Positions 18,076 to 26,343 of a stretch of DNA of 64,000 nt are shown here, in pieces. The stretch is from Pseudopedobacter sp038243635 (GTDB lineage: Bacteria > Bacteroidota > Bacteroidia > Sphingobacteriales > Sphingobacteriaceae). The stretch's first letter is position 1; every line of letters begins with the position of its first letter. Under the pieces are notes generated by a model that worked only from the letters and a program-made list of their open reading frames with translations, made no database searches and was not told where the DNA came from. Both the position numbers and the translations under genes were made by a program. Location: NCBI GenBank assembly GCA_038243635.1, contig JBBSQW010000001.1, forward strand, positions 186,001 through 250,000, read 5' to 3'.

Positions 18076-18762
18076 TTAAAAATGGGCTAGCAACTGCCGG
18101 ATATTTGTGCTTGCAACATTCAATAAATACTTTTTCGTTGCCTCCTCACTCAATCCTTTCAAGCTATCAAGAATAATCACTTGTTTCTGTTTATCTGAGC
18201 CAATAATCGCCTTTGTAAATTTCGTCGAAGAGATACTTCGATCTCCAAAATTAACATTGAATCTCTTTCCCATATCAGCTTGATACAAACTATCGACAAT
18301 TCTTCGTTCCAATTTTATATGTGAGCTGGCAACTAGGCTGGTAGTTTGTGAAATAATGTCTTCACTAACAATTGGATTATAATTTTGACTAGCTAAAACA
18401 TGCCTCTTAAAATAGATAAATTTTGTAGTTGTGTAAGGTAAAATTGCGTTATCGAAATTGTCTTTTAATCTTGTCGAAACATCAATCTTTACGCCATCAG
18501 TTGTGAAAATTAGATTTTTATCCAAAGAAACATCATCAAGAATAGACAGATCGTAAACTCCCCTTAGCTTTAAAAGTTGCAAACGATTGTTAGAAACAAT
18601 GAGTTCATAGGGAAGATAAACCAATGATTGATTTCTCAGTTGAATGAGCTTGTAATTTAGATGCGTTGCTTTACGATTTGAAACTGTAAATGGAACTTTC
18701 CAGTAGAAATAGATGGTGACAATCCCTAAAATAAAGAACAAAAAAGCACACAACTTGAGCAA
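18076..18762 (-). CDS. Membrane-anchored protein with non-ATG or frameshifted start
   Basis: A 228-residue frame with a single N-terminal hydrophobic segment followed by an extracytoplasmic domain of about 200 residues rich in short strands. No family is recognised. The frame has no ATG: the only start is TTG at 18762. An ATG at 18766, one frame off, would join the gene if one base were removed from the T6 run (18740-18745 on plus) inside the signal segment. That gives a normal M-F-A-Q-V-V-C-F-L-F-F-I signal anchor. Either a TTG start or a homopolymer frameshift explains this. Confidence 0.55.
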   Translation of the reverse strand: MLKLCAFLFFILGIVTIYFYWKVPFTVSNRKATHLNYKLIQLRNQSLVYLPYELIVSNNRLQLLKLRGVYDLSILDDVSLDKNLIFTTDGVKIDVSTRLKDNFDNAILPYTTTKFIYFKRHVLASQNYNPIVSEDIISQTTSLVASSHIKLERRIVDSLYQADMGKRFNVNFGDRSISSTKFTKAIIGSDKQKQVIILDSLKGLSEEATKKYLLNVASTNIRQLLAHF

Positions 18763-18844
18763 ACATTTTTAGGCTTTCTTTTCATCAGAAAAATAAGTAT
18801 CGATTACAATTTTCAAAATAAGGCGCTTAATGAATATTAGTTTT

Positions 18845-18925
18845 TTATATTGTTACTGTTAAAATTCCGCTTTCGTTACTTTCTATTCTTGCAAGACCAT
18901 CTGCATAGGTGGCATTAATTTTTAT
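18845..18925 (-). pseudogene. Orphan 26-codon fragment, possible gene remnant
   Basis: Between the 18076 and 18915 genes, overlapping the 3' end of the latter by a few bases, a minus-strand frame of 26 codons sits between two stops. It reads like protein rather than spacer, with A-T-Y-A-D-G-L-A-R-I-E-S then G-I-L-T-V-T-I before the stop. It has no start codon. It may be the tail of a decayed gene; chance is not excluded. Confidence 0.3.
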
Positions 18926-20027
18926 TTAATTTTCTGCGAACGACATAAACCCCCTTTTTGTAATTGTCATAAGTATTAGTACTGTAATCATAAGTTAAAA
19001 AACACACATCTGTTTTACTCGAATATCGCTCTGGCAAACTGAATAGGAATATATCTGTTTGGGTTTTCTCGCCTAATCCATTGTATTTATGAGCTACCGT
19101 TTTAAAATTTAAAATATCCTCATTAAAATTCAGCTCATAAAAAGCAGTCCCAAAAAAGGTTGAAGGAATACCAGGATTCATGTAACCCTCAGAGGTAGAA
19201 GTTTCTTTTGAAAACGCAAGAGTTTTAATATTTCCCACATTTTTATATGTAATTGCTTGATCTGGAAAAGTTTTATTATCTCGTTTAATGTAATCATCTG
19301 AATAACGAAGGTAATTGGAGTAACTTGCTTGCTGAACATCTTTCAGATAGTGCTCCTCATTTAATTTCGGCGGTATTTCTACATCGTTAATTCTGCATTT
19401 GATCTTTGCTCCATCTGGGTAAATAAACTGTCTGCCAGGATGGTTAAACTCGTAAAGTTTTGTCCATTTGCCTGCAGTGCGAAAATAGACGCATTGCGCA
19501 CTAATCAATTCTGTATTCTGAGTGTACAAAACGATATCTGCGGAACGATAATTATCTTCGAATATTTTTATCCAATTTTTTGGGTCAATATTTTTTTCTT
19601 TATTGAGTAGTTCGTGGAAATTTACTGCCATTGGGCAGTCTGCAGAAAAATCATAAATGGCGTTTGCGCCAATGACAAAGCCATTCATATAATCTAGAAG
19701 CTTAAAGTCACTTTGTTCATCAAAACTTAGCTCAAAAACTTTTCTACCCAAATTGTCGATTTTGATGGGGTTGTAAGTACCCGGCTTTGAAGCGTTGCTG
19801 ATAAAGAAGAAATTTTTCTGCGGAAAATAGCTCAGCTCAGCTCCACTTGTTTTTGTTATCCTCTCCATCTCGTATTTGCCCCATTCCAACGCATTTTCAA
19901 GTTCTGGAAATTTCTTGTATTCCGCACTTTTCAGGAGTAATTTTGGTGATAAATTAATAGTTGTACAACTTTCTATCACGAAAAGAACAATAACTATAAG
20001 GATTATAAATACTAACATTTTTTTCAC
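18915..20027 (-). CDS. Lipoprotein, possibly distantly related to the tandem triplet
   Basis: A 370-residue lipoprotein: hydrophobic N-terminus, then E-S-C as lipobox (Cys about residue 21). The listed start is a GTG at 20027 giving M-K-K-M; an ATG at 20018 would remove the two lysines, so the GTG is preferred. The C-terminal third has G-T-A-F-Y-E-L-N, a linker and a final Y-V-V-R-R-K-L strand. These match in order the end of the 12260-15238 triplet proteins, although overall similarity is low. The function is unknown. It stands alone, with about 100 bases upstream to the 20130 gene. Confidence 0.6.
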   Translation of the reverse strand: MKKMLVFIILIVIVLFVIESCTTINLSPKLLLKSAEYKKFPELENALEWGKYEMERITKTSGAELSYFPQKNFFFISNASKPGTYNPIKIDNLGRKVFELSFDEQSDFKLLDYMNGFVIGANAIYDFSADCPMAVNFHELLNKEKNIDPKNWIKIFEDNYRSADIVLYTQNTELISAQCVYFRTAGKWTKLYEFNHPGRQFIYPDGAKIKCRINDVEIPPKLNEEHYLKDVQQASYSNYLRYSDDYIKRDNKTFPDQAITYKNVGNIKTLAFSKETSTSEGYMNPGIPSTFFGTAFYELNFNEDILNFKTVAHKYNGLGEKTQTDIFLFSLPERYSSKTDVCFLTYDYSTNTYDNYKKGVYVVRRKLNKN

Positions 20028-20129
20028 TTTGTGCTATTTAGTTAACTACAATTGACTATAATCTATTTGCCCTACAATTAAAATTCTGATCTTCTTTTAA
20101 ACCGCTCCAATTAAATCATAAATATTCTT

Positions 20130-20540
20130 CTATTTAATTTTACTGATGCGTTTATCGTACTTTTTAGGATTGAATTCGACCATTGGTTTGTGCTGTCCGT
20201 CAAATAGAATCATTGCCGTTCGTTTTGGTAATTGTTCTACCTCAATGTAATAGTTTTTATCACCCAAATTGAACTTTACATCTTTAGCGTTTGTAGATGC
20301 AATGAAAAAATTATCTGTTGCAGGTCCATACTTATTGTAGAGACTATTCGCTATTTTTTCATGCTTACTTATATTACCGCTACTCGGGATTTTTTGATTG
20401 GTTACAAAAAAAACGGCCTTGCCAGGCGCAGAAATTTCAAAACCGAATTTTGTTTTTGTATTTGCATTTACCTGTTGCACATACATATTACTGCAAGAGC
20501 CAAGGGTGATAAGTGCTAGGAAAAATACGATGATTTTCAT
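20130..20540 (-). CDS. Small lipoprotein, unknown family
   Basis: A 136-residue lipoprotein with signal L-G-S-C (Cys about residue 16). The mature part contains G-F-E-I-S-A-P-G-K-A-V-F-F-V and a D-K-N-Y-Y-I-E-V strand. That last element recalls the DKNYY letters but not the repeat context, so I do not call it DKNYY. No family is recognised. The gene is flanked by 100-200 base gaps on each side and may be monocistronic. Confidence 0.6.
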   Translation of the reverse strand: MKIIVFFLALITLGSCSNMYVQQVNANTKTKFGFEISAPGKAVFFVTNQKIPSSGNISKHEKIANSLYNKYGPATDNFFIASTNAKDVKFNLGDKNYYIEVEQLPKRTAMILFDGQHKPMVEFNPKKYDKRISKIK

Positions 20541-20618
20541 AAATATATTTTAATTAAATATTATGATCGGATTCGAATCGATGCTTGGTGCATGGATAAA
20601 TTCCTATTTAACCCTTTT

Positions 20619-20711
20619 TTAGAATTTTTTATAAAATCGCAACAGCAAGTTTTGTTCCCATTTTATTTCTTCTGGGATTTGGGCGTAAAGTGACGTGGAT
20701 AAGGATACCAT
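20619..20711 (-). pseudogene. Signal-peptide-like fragment, possible gene remnant
   Basis: A 30-codon frame beginning at ATG 20711 reads M-V-S-L-S-T-S-L-Y-A-Q then about 19 residues to a stop. With the in-frame codons before the ATG (N-K-L-L-T-I-L-I) it makes a complete Sec signal peptide. It would reach the ATG near 20746 if one base were lost. It looks like the head of a decayed secreted-protein gene inside the 20541-20749 gap. Small size makes this uncertain. Confidence 0.3.
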
Positions 20712-20749
20712 TATCAGAATTGTGAGTAGTTTATTACGTTGTTCTCATT

Positions 20750-21127
20750 TTATAATTTGCTGTTTAATCTTTCTTCAATAAAATTTCTAAAATCTTGAGA
20801 TGCTTTTTCAAGATACTTTTGCTCATCATCTTGATTTTCTTTTAATACGTAATAAATCATTTCTTCAGTTTCAGATTTTAGGTCAATCAGATTTATTTCA
20901 AAACCGTAATCCAGAGGATGGTAAGCATTTGATATTGTTATTTTTAGATTTTTGTCGAAGTTGTTAAATTCAAATTTGTCTAAAATTACAACACCGTTTG
21001 ATTGTTGCGAAAAAGTATAAATCGGTTTATCAAACTCAAAGTCTGTAGTTAGAAAACCAAAAAAAAGTTTTGTTTTGTCAACAAAACTTTCCCTTTTAGT
21101 ATCATAAATCTTTTTTTGTATCGTCAT
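20750..21127 (-). CDS. Cytoplasmic protein of unknown function
   Basis: A 125-residue soluble protein without signal peptide or membrane segment, unusual in this array. It is predicted to have an N-terminal beta sheet (strands around I-Y-T-F-S, G-V-V-I-L-D-K-F, N-L-K-I-T-I-S-N-A-Y) and a C-terminal acidic/lysine-rich helix pair (about residues 85-125). The small alpha/beta plan is like many cytosolic immunity proteins, but no family is recognised. The ATG at 21127 lies 27 bases downstream of the 21155-21826 lipoprotein gene, so the two may be co-transcribed. Confidence 0.55.
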   Translation of the reverse strand: MTIQKKIYDTKRESFVDKTKLFFGFLTTDFEFDKPIYTFSQQSNGVVILDKFEFNNFDKNLKITISNAYHPLDYGFEINLIDLKSETEEMIYYVLKENQDDEQKYLEKASQDFRNFIEERLNSKL

Positions 21128-21154
21128 CTTTTTAAAATGAGTATAACTTGAAGA

Positions 21155-21826
21155 TTAGTATTTCCCATCAATTCCGTTCTGTGTCCTTTGCTCTTTTATT
21201 TCAGCTTTATTATCACTCATATATTTTATAAACTCTTGTCTATCAGTTACTGCATTTTTTACAGCCTCTTCCAACTTGGTATCATCAAATTTCAAAGTTG
21301 GGTAAACCATAGATAACGTTTTCATATTGCTATTGTCTGCAATAACAGCCTTACATATCTCTATATTTTTATCAATTTGGCCAAATGCATATCCGTTAAC
21401 GTATTCTCCCAATAGTTGCTTAAAGGCATCTAAAGCTTGTGATAATTCTCCTGCTTCCGTTCCGTGTCTATTATCCAAAGCAATTTTCTTAAAAACATTA
21501 CGTCTAAAAGAAGCGGTGTAAAACCAATAAACAGCTTCATCTTTTTTATTCAAATCATAAAGCCTGGTAGAAAGCACAAACAAAGTCATCAAGTCCACTT
21601 TGTCAATGTTTGATTTGATCGTTTCAGCAACTTCTAAAATCTTTTCATCGTCATTGGTTTTTAAGGCTTCACTGTACGAACCTACATTTATCTTAAACGG
21701 ATTGGAATTATAATAAGGCTCAACATAAATTCCAATCGGTTCTTTAACAGGATTTTTAGCCGTATCTGTGTTACAAGAAAAAAGTGCAAGAGAAAGTAAC
21801 GCAGTGATATAGGTCGTGATTTTCAT
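21155..21826 (-). CDS. Helical lipoprotein, unknown family
   Basis: A 223-residue lipoprotein when started at ATG 21826, which puts Cys (in L-F-S-C) at about residue 18; an ATG four codons upstream is less likely. The mature protein is mostly helical, with A-V-Y-W-F-Y-T-A-S-F-R-R and D-A-F-K-Q-L-L-G-E-Y-V-N-G-Y segments that resemble TPR-like or Sel1-like helix pairs, without a clear repeat. An exact copy of the intergenic motif ACGAATAATAA lies about 113 bases upstream in the same orientation (21940-21950). It is probably first in an operon with 20750-21127. Confidence 0.65.
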   Translation of the reverse strand: MKITTYITALLSLALFSCNTDTAKNPVKEPIGIYVEPYYNSNPFKINVGSYSEALKTNDDEKILEVAETIKSNIDKVDLMTLFVLSTRLYDLNKKDEAVYWFYTASFRRNVFKKIALDNRHGTEAGELSQALDAFKQLLGEYVNGYAFGQIDKNIEICKAVIADNSNMKTLSMVYPTLKFDDTKLEEAVKNAVTDRQEFIKYMSDNKAEIKEQRTQNGIDGKY

Positions 21827-21939
21827 AATTAAAAGCATGGTCGTTTAGCTCCCACAAACTAAAAATAAACAATACGATAGCACTTTTACCAGCCATATGT
21901 GTATTCGTTACGGTTTAAGTGTAATACGTAGCGACTGCT

Positions 21940-21950
21940 TTATTATTCGT
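21940..21950 (-). promoter_or_regulatory. Intergenic motif ACGAATAATAA, copy 1
   Basis: Exact 11-base copy on the minus strand, 113 bases upstream of the lipoprotein start at 21826 and oriented with it. Four other exact copies occur in this window (24457, 47657, 51513, 63826), all between genes and all co-oriented with an exported-protein gene downstream. The role is inferred from this distribution only. Confidence 0.45.
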
Positions 21951-22027
21951 TCATTTACAAAATCAATTAACCAAATTTGATTAAGGCCGGTCAATCAAAA
22001 TTGGTTTCACAGCTACTATAACCGTAT

Positions 22028-23230
22028 TTAACGCCATTGATAGTATTCTATAGATTTGCGCTCTCTAAACAAATTTTCATCGGTTTTTAAAGTTTCATCA
22101 AAAGGTTTGGAAACAATATAAAGCCTAACTTTAGCTTTGGCGAACAAATTAAGGTAATGCTCAAAAACTTTTTTTATCGCTTTAGGGTTTTGCGCATCAT
22201 AGGACAACACCATATCGTCTCCCCCGTTTTTGGTGTAGTAATCCAGGGAAACATCAATTGAAAGTTTTACTATTTTTTGGTCACCAATAAAAGATATGCT
22301 AATAAAATCGTCTAAATCTATCAAGTCTTTTTCAGAACCATATTGAGGCAAGCCTTTCGTTTCAATTTTAGCATTTGGCAAATTTGAACTGATGGCTTTG
22401 TACAACGCTTGTAAATCATCGTGGTTTGCATTTTTTGTTAACAGAATTAATTCGGGCTTTAGTTTTTTTGAACGATTGATCAGCTCTAAACTATTGAAAG
22501 TAACCTTCCCCACGTTGGCGACTACAAGATTGATTTTTTCAGTATTTTCAATCGCAAATACATCGTAAGTTTCTGAAGGCTTTCCGGCAATTTCACTTTT
22601 GAAATTAAAATCTGTCGTAATTTCGGTAATTAGATCCCTCACACTATTCATATCACAAAGCTCTTCTGCCAATTGAATAGGGTTTATTGCATTCCCTAAA
22701 TTCTCCTCCATAAAATACGATGGTAGAGCTATGGACAAATCCAATTTAGAAAAGTCGATAGGTTTTATTAAACTCAATATTTTGTCCTTTTCTTTTTTAA
22801 GTTGAGCTACTTCTTCACCATATTTATCCTTGTCTACCTCAACAAGATTTACAGAGAACCTTTTTTCATCTTGTGAAGTTCCTGCATAAACAAATTTAAT
22901 TTTCAGGAGGTCACCCTCGACTTTTACTTCATATACGCTATCTAACAACTCACCAGAATCCTTTATCCGAGCGTTCGTTAATGATTTAAATTCTGAAATC
23001 TTTATTTTTTTCTCATACGGATAAGAGATCATTAAACTATCACTGTTTTTTGTGAGATGGATGCGCATCTCCGCAATCATATCCATATAGCTGGAAGTAA
23101 TTCCGTGAAAAGGTTTTCCATCAATTTTGGTAACATCTTGTGTTTTCCAATACGATTCACTGTTTTGTCCGTTGCAAGCCATCGTTAATAATAAGGGGCA
23201 AAAAAGTAGGATGAGTTTATATTTTTTCAT
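22028..23230 (-). CDS. Lipoprotein of a dispersed three-copy family, copy A
   Basis: A 400-residue lipoprotein (lipobox T-M-A-C, Cys about residue 19). The N-terminal domain (about 25-130) shares W-K-T-x-D-V, D-G-K-P, N-D-S-L-M-I-S-Y-P-Y and E-F-K-S-L/I-x-N with the products at 41929 and 54980. A Lys/Glu coiled segment follows (about 135-155), then P-I-D-x-S-x-L-x-L-S-I and N-P-I-Q-L-A-E-E/M-L shared with 41929. The rest is a diverged domain of about 230 residues. Long intergenic DNA lies on both sides. The function is unknown. Confidence 0.65.
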   Translation of the reverse strand: MKKYKLILLFCPLLLTMACNGQNSESYWKTQDVTKIDGKPFHGITSSYMDMIAEMRIHLTKNSDSLMISYPYEKKIKISEFKSLTNARIKDSGELLDSVYEVKVEGDLLKIKFVYAGTSQDEKRFSVNLVEVDKDKYGEEVAQLKKEKDKILSLIKPIDFSKLDLSIALPSYFMEENLGNAINPIQLAEELCDMNSVRDLITEITTDFNFKSEIAGKPSETYDVFAIENTEKINLVVANVGKVTFNSLELINRSKKLKPELILLTKNANHDDLQALYKAISSNLPNAKIETKGLPQYGSEKDLIDLDDFISISFIGDQKIVKLSIDVSLDYYTKNGGDDMVLSYDAQNPKAIKKVFEHYLNLFAKAKVRLYIVSKPFDETLKTDENLFRERKSIEYYQWR

Positions 23231-23336
23231 TGGTTAATGGTTAAATGTAGTTATTGTACAAGTTGAAATTTTATTTACAAAACGCGAACTCATGAATGTA
23301 TTTAATAAATGTTTTTAATATCGTATTTATTTATTT

Positions 23337-23436
23337 GGGCGTTACCCAAGCTACGCAAGGGTCAGGCTTTTCAGGGCTACGCTATCGCTTCGGTACCGAT
23401 AAAAAATCGGTACTAAACCCTTCCAATCCCTAACGC
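23337..23436. repeat. GC-rich structured dispersed element bounded by GCGTTA/TAACGC
   Basis: A 100-base segment, much richer in G+C than its surroundings, lies between the 22028 and 23540 genes. It starts GGGCGTTACCC and ends CCCTAACGC, giving an outer inverted repeat GCGTTA (23339-23344) / TAACGC (23431-23436). Inside is a perfect hairpin, GTACCGAT (23393-23400), loop AAAAA, ATCGGTAC (23406-23413). From memory, elements with this edge sequence recur between genes in Bacteroidota genomes; that is recollection and not a search result. No protein is encoded. Confidence 0.65.
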
Positions 23437-23539
23437 AAACCGCATGGCGTTAACATGTTTTCTATAAATATTAAACAACTTAAAAAAGGAATGAGTATAA
23501 GAATGAGTAAAATACCTGCCATGTTTAGGTTAATTATTA

Positions 23540-24337
23540 TTAGTTTCCTTTTGGGGCTTCCAAAACTGATATTTCAGGATCAATACCAGTAAGGTTACAT
23601 TCGATAATGAATTTATTAGCAGAAGCGTTTCGCCATTTTAATTGAGATCTGATGGATTTATACTGCAACCTCTCAAAATATTTAACTTCATACAATTCCG
23701 AAATTATAGCTAATTGTGCTTCATTTTTAGATTTTGATGTTAGCTTAAATTGCCAATTTCTGCCATAGCCTGAAAATTGATGACCATCGTTAATTGCCTT
23801 TTTGTTAAATGCTAGATGAGTCTCATTAGGGTCTTGATTACGTGTTACCGGAAAATTGTTTACTAATATAATTCCATAATTTTTGAGTTTTCTATCTCGT
23901 AACAAGAAATCATCAACCTCAATCTCAATAATATATTTTTTGCCTTTATAATTTACTGTCCTCAAGATAATTAGATTTTTTTTAGAGTAGTAATAGCTTC
24001 CGAGTGTATCTGTCTGAAATTCTAAATCCTTGCATACCGAAATTACCTCATCAACAGGCATAAACAATTCGATTTTTGTACCATTGTACAGCACTGTTAA
24101 TGAAGTCGCATCAATTTCAATTCTATCTTTTTGTAATTTAAATAACGATAAAGCCCTCGTTACAGAAACCTCATTAAATGTTTTGGGCTTAATGCTATCC
24201 GCATAAATTATTTTTACAGCCTTGCTTTCATTAGGATTATCTATACTATAAAACTGCTTAAATTCATCTAAATCTTGAGCTTTGATAGCACCGCCTAAAC
24301 CAATAAGAATATTAATAAAGAGAAGAATTTTTTTCAT
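23540..24337 (-). CDS. Secreted protein of unknown function
   Basis: A 265-residue protein with a Sec signal peptide (about residues 1-20, I-K-A before Gln). The mature part has S-V-T-R-A-L-S-L-F-K-L-Q near the start, a long beta-rich centre with L-I-I-L-R-T-V-N-Y-K-G-K-K-Y-I-I-E-I-E-V, and a C-terminal strand pair. No family is recognised. The ATG is at 24337, with a 163-base upstream gap containing a stem-loop and an exact ACGAATAATAA copy, oriented with the gene. Confidence 0.6.
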   Translation of the reverse strand: MKKILLFINILIGLGGAIKAQDLDEFKQFYSIDNPNESKAVKIIYADSIKPKTFNEVSVTRALSLFKLQKDRIEIDATSLTVLYNGTKIELFMPVDEVISVCKDLEFQTDTLGSYYYSKKNLIILRTVNYKGKKYIIEIEVDDFLLRDRKLKNYGIILVNNFPVTRNQDPNETHLAFNKKAINDGHQFSGYGRNWQFKLTSKSKNEAQLAIISELYEVKYFERLQYKSIRSQLKWRNASANKFIIECNLTGIDPEISVLEAPKGN

Positions 24338-24373
24338 GAGCTTAATAACACAACGAGCTTTTATTTATTGTCT

Positions 24374-24396
24374 AACTAAAATAAGTGATTTTAGTT
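24374..24396. terminator. Stem-loop, 9-bp perfect stem
   Basis: AACTAAAAT (24374-24382), loop AAGTG, ATTTTAGTT (24388-24396). It lies downstream of the minus-strand 24501-25568 gene and upstream of 23540-24337. The AT-only arms and lack of a long T run make it a weak terminator candidate; it could equally be an operator or RNA element. Confidence 0.35.
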
Positions 24397-24456
24397 GTCT
24401 CTCATCTCCAGATTTTTTTATTAGTTAAACTTTAGGGTTTATTGGCCATAATAGAC

Positions 24457-24467
24457 TTATTATTCGT
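24457..24467 (-). promoter_or_regulatory. Intergenic motif ACGAATAATAA, copy 2
   Basis: Exact copy on the minus strand, 119 bases upstream of the secreted-protein start at 24337 and co-oriented. It lies 34 bases after the stop of the 24501 gene, so a role at the 3' end of that transcript is also possible. Confidence 0.45.
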
Positions 24468-24500
24468 TTGATGCACTTAAAGTATAGTATTAACAATATC

Positions 24501-25568
24501 CTAAATCGCATATTGTTTATTAATTTTTTCTTCTGGTTTTACAACGGACAAATAAAGGACAGTAAGAAATAAATATTCCAAAGGCTTCATCAATCTGTAA
24601 ACTAAGTTTGAACTTTTTGCTGATGTAATTTTCCTCGATAAAGGATAACCATATTTATCATAAGCGTTCCTAATCAATTTATGCAACCTTGGTGTACTTT
24701 CTTGAATCAATTCTTCAAAGGCGTTGGCAATTAACAACTGGCGATTAACCACAATTTCTTGACCATATCTTTTACCCAAACGCAAAGGTTTTACTATTTC
24801 AGGGTCGCCACAAACCGCAACTGTACATAAATAATGTCCGCGGTGTTCTAAAGCTGGCGGATGAGTTTTTTGCGAAAAATTCCAAGTGGCAGTTTCGGTA
24901 AATACTTTAGTAATTGAATTATAATCTTGACCAAAAACTATTAAAATTGCGACTATCAAAGCAAAAACAGGCACCAGTAAAACCAACACATAAATGGGTT
25001 GCAAAGCACTTTGAGCCATTTTAGTGTTCAGAAAGTTTAAAAATTTGTTTTGATAAATTCTAGTAGCAGAAACTTCAGCTTCTGTGTAAGCAATCTTGAG
25101 CATTAGTACAATTGATAGCAGAATAAAACAGATTGGAAAAGGAAGCATAATAATTTCAACACCATTGCCACCCACGTTACCTGATAACTGCAAAATAATC
25201 ACAAAGTTGAGTATCATGCCTATGATTAAAAACACAAATGCCAGCACAAATAATAATGGCGGTAATTGGTTTCCTTGTAACCAAAGCGCAAAAATTGACC
25301 AAATAGAAAAGCCAAAAAACACTAAAAGCGTAAAAACATGTTTAGAAGCAAAAGGCGAATAACCGTCATCAACAATATCAATAGCAGTATAATATTGTGC
25401 ACTGCTCATCATCCAACCACAAACAAATGCAATTAATGACCATACAAAAGCGGTAATTAATGTGAATTCTATAATTCTTGTTTTTAGCGTTAGATCTGTT
25501 CTGTATTTCGTGAACAACAGATAGCTCACAAAGGGAACCAACAAGAAGAGAATTAAAATAGGTGCCAT
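24501..25568 (-). CDS. Polytopic membrane protein, DUF6688-like
   Basis: A 355-residue protein with about six membrane segments between residues 2 and 212, then a conserved polar C-terminal domain. That domain starts H236-P-P-A-L-E-H242-R-G-H245 and continues with C-x-V-A-V-C254-G, V-K-P-L-R-x-G, V-N-R-Q-L-L-I-A-N-A-F-E and a final M-K-P-L-E-Y-L-F-L-T-V-L-Y-L. I recall this combination from the DUF6688 membrane proteins, whose function is unknown; the assignment is from memory. The conserved His/Cys set could bind metal. The ATG is at 25568. It is downstream of the 25633 lipoprotein gene by about 65 bases. Confidence 0.65.
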   Translation of the reverse strand: MAPILILFLLVPFVSYLLFTKYRTDLTLKTRIIEFTLITAFVWSLIAFVCGWMMSSAQYYTAIDIVDDGYSPFASKHVFTLLVFFGFSIWSIFALWLQGNQLPPLLFVLAFVFLIIGMILNFVIILQLSGNVGGNGVEIIMLPFPICFILLSIVLMLKIAYTEAEVSATRIYQNKFLNFLNTKMAQSALQPIYVLVLLVPVFALIVAILIVFGQDYNSITKVFTETATWNFSQKTHPPALEHRGHYLCTVAVCGDPEIVKPLRLGKRYGQEIVVNRQLLIANAFEELIQESTPRLHKLIRNAYDKYGYPLSRKITSAKSSNLVYRLMKPLEYLFLTVLYLSVVKPEEKINKQYAI

Positions 25569-25632
25569 GGATTATATCTTGGTTTCGTTATAAATTAGAT
25601 TAAACTTTTAGTATGCTTTAGAGTTGAATTAA

Positions 25633-26325
25633 TCATCCTGCAAAATCCATCTTTACCAACATCATTTTTTTATTATCGATAATTTTAAAGTGATAAATGA
25701 TATTATGCTCGCCTTCGCTAACATAATTACCGTCAGGATATCTTGCGTTATTTCCAATAGACATGTTTAGCATTAGCGTTTTTTGCTCATCATTGTAATC
25801 GGCGTGTAATTTGTAAATGAGGTCATCATCTACAAACAATTTAGTCACAGTTGAATGCTTTGAAAACAGTTGTTCTGATTTTATTTTTAAAATAGCTTTT
25901 TCGAATCTTTCATCGAAAAGATTTTTATAGTATTTCTCTAAATCGGCTTCATAAAATAATTGAGGATCTTTGAATTGATGTTTTCTTTCTGCTCTATCAC
26001 TCTCAGAAATGTTGCAAACATATAAAATCGTCTTGCCCTTATCGTCAAAAGGAAAATTGAAATAGTTTTTCAATTTCGACACATCGTTGTTGTAAATCGC
26101 CATCCGGAAATTCCTAAAATCATCTATCCAAGTTTTAACCTCGACGTATTTTGATTTTTTTGAATCTGGTTTACTTTCCAAACTATTATCGCTCTCTTTG
26201 ATGGTCTGATCTCGACTAAAAACCTCAACTTTTTTAAGCTTTTCTTTTAATTTCTTATCCGTCTTTCCCTCACACCCAAAAAAACAAAAAATGACGATTA
26301 GTGAAGCGTTTAAATGATTTTTCAT
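25633..26325 (-). CDS. Lipoprotein, intact paralogue of the split 9035 gene
   Basis: A 230-residue lipoprotein when started at ATG 26325 (lipobox F-F-G-C, Cys about residue 18); an ATG four codons upstream is less likely. A Lys/Glu/Ser-rich linker (about 20-55) leads to a helix with F-R-M-A-I-Y-N-N-D-V-S-K-L, then an alpha/beta domain that ends in strands finishing M-D-F-A-G. The frameshifted 9035-9674 gene encodes the same plan with the same ending. The overall shape resembles NTF2-like small folds, without proof. It lies 18 bases downstream of the 26344 gene stop, in one operon. Confidence 0.65.
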   Translation of the reverse strand: MKNHLNASLIVIFCFFGCEGKTDKKLKEKLKKVEVFSRDQTIKESDNSLESKPDSKKSKYVEVKTWIDDFRNFRMAIYNNDVSKLKNYFNFPFDDKGKTILYVCNISESDRAERKHQFKDPQLFYEADLEKYYKNLFDERFEKAILKIKSEQLFSKHSTVTKLFVDDDLIYKLHADYNDEQKTLMLNMSIGNNARYPDGNYVSEGEHNIIYHFKIIDNKKMMLVKMDFAG

Positions 26326-26343
26326 GGCGTTGTTCATTGATAT

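Noticed and set aside
20130..20540. DKNYY assignment from a D-K-N-Y-Y string in the small lipoprotein
   Set aside because: The string occurs once, without the repeat context (A-D-x-x-T-F-x-x-L) that defines the family.
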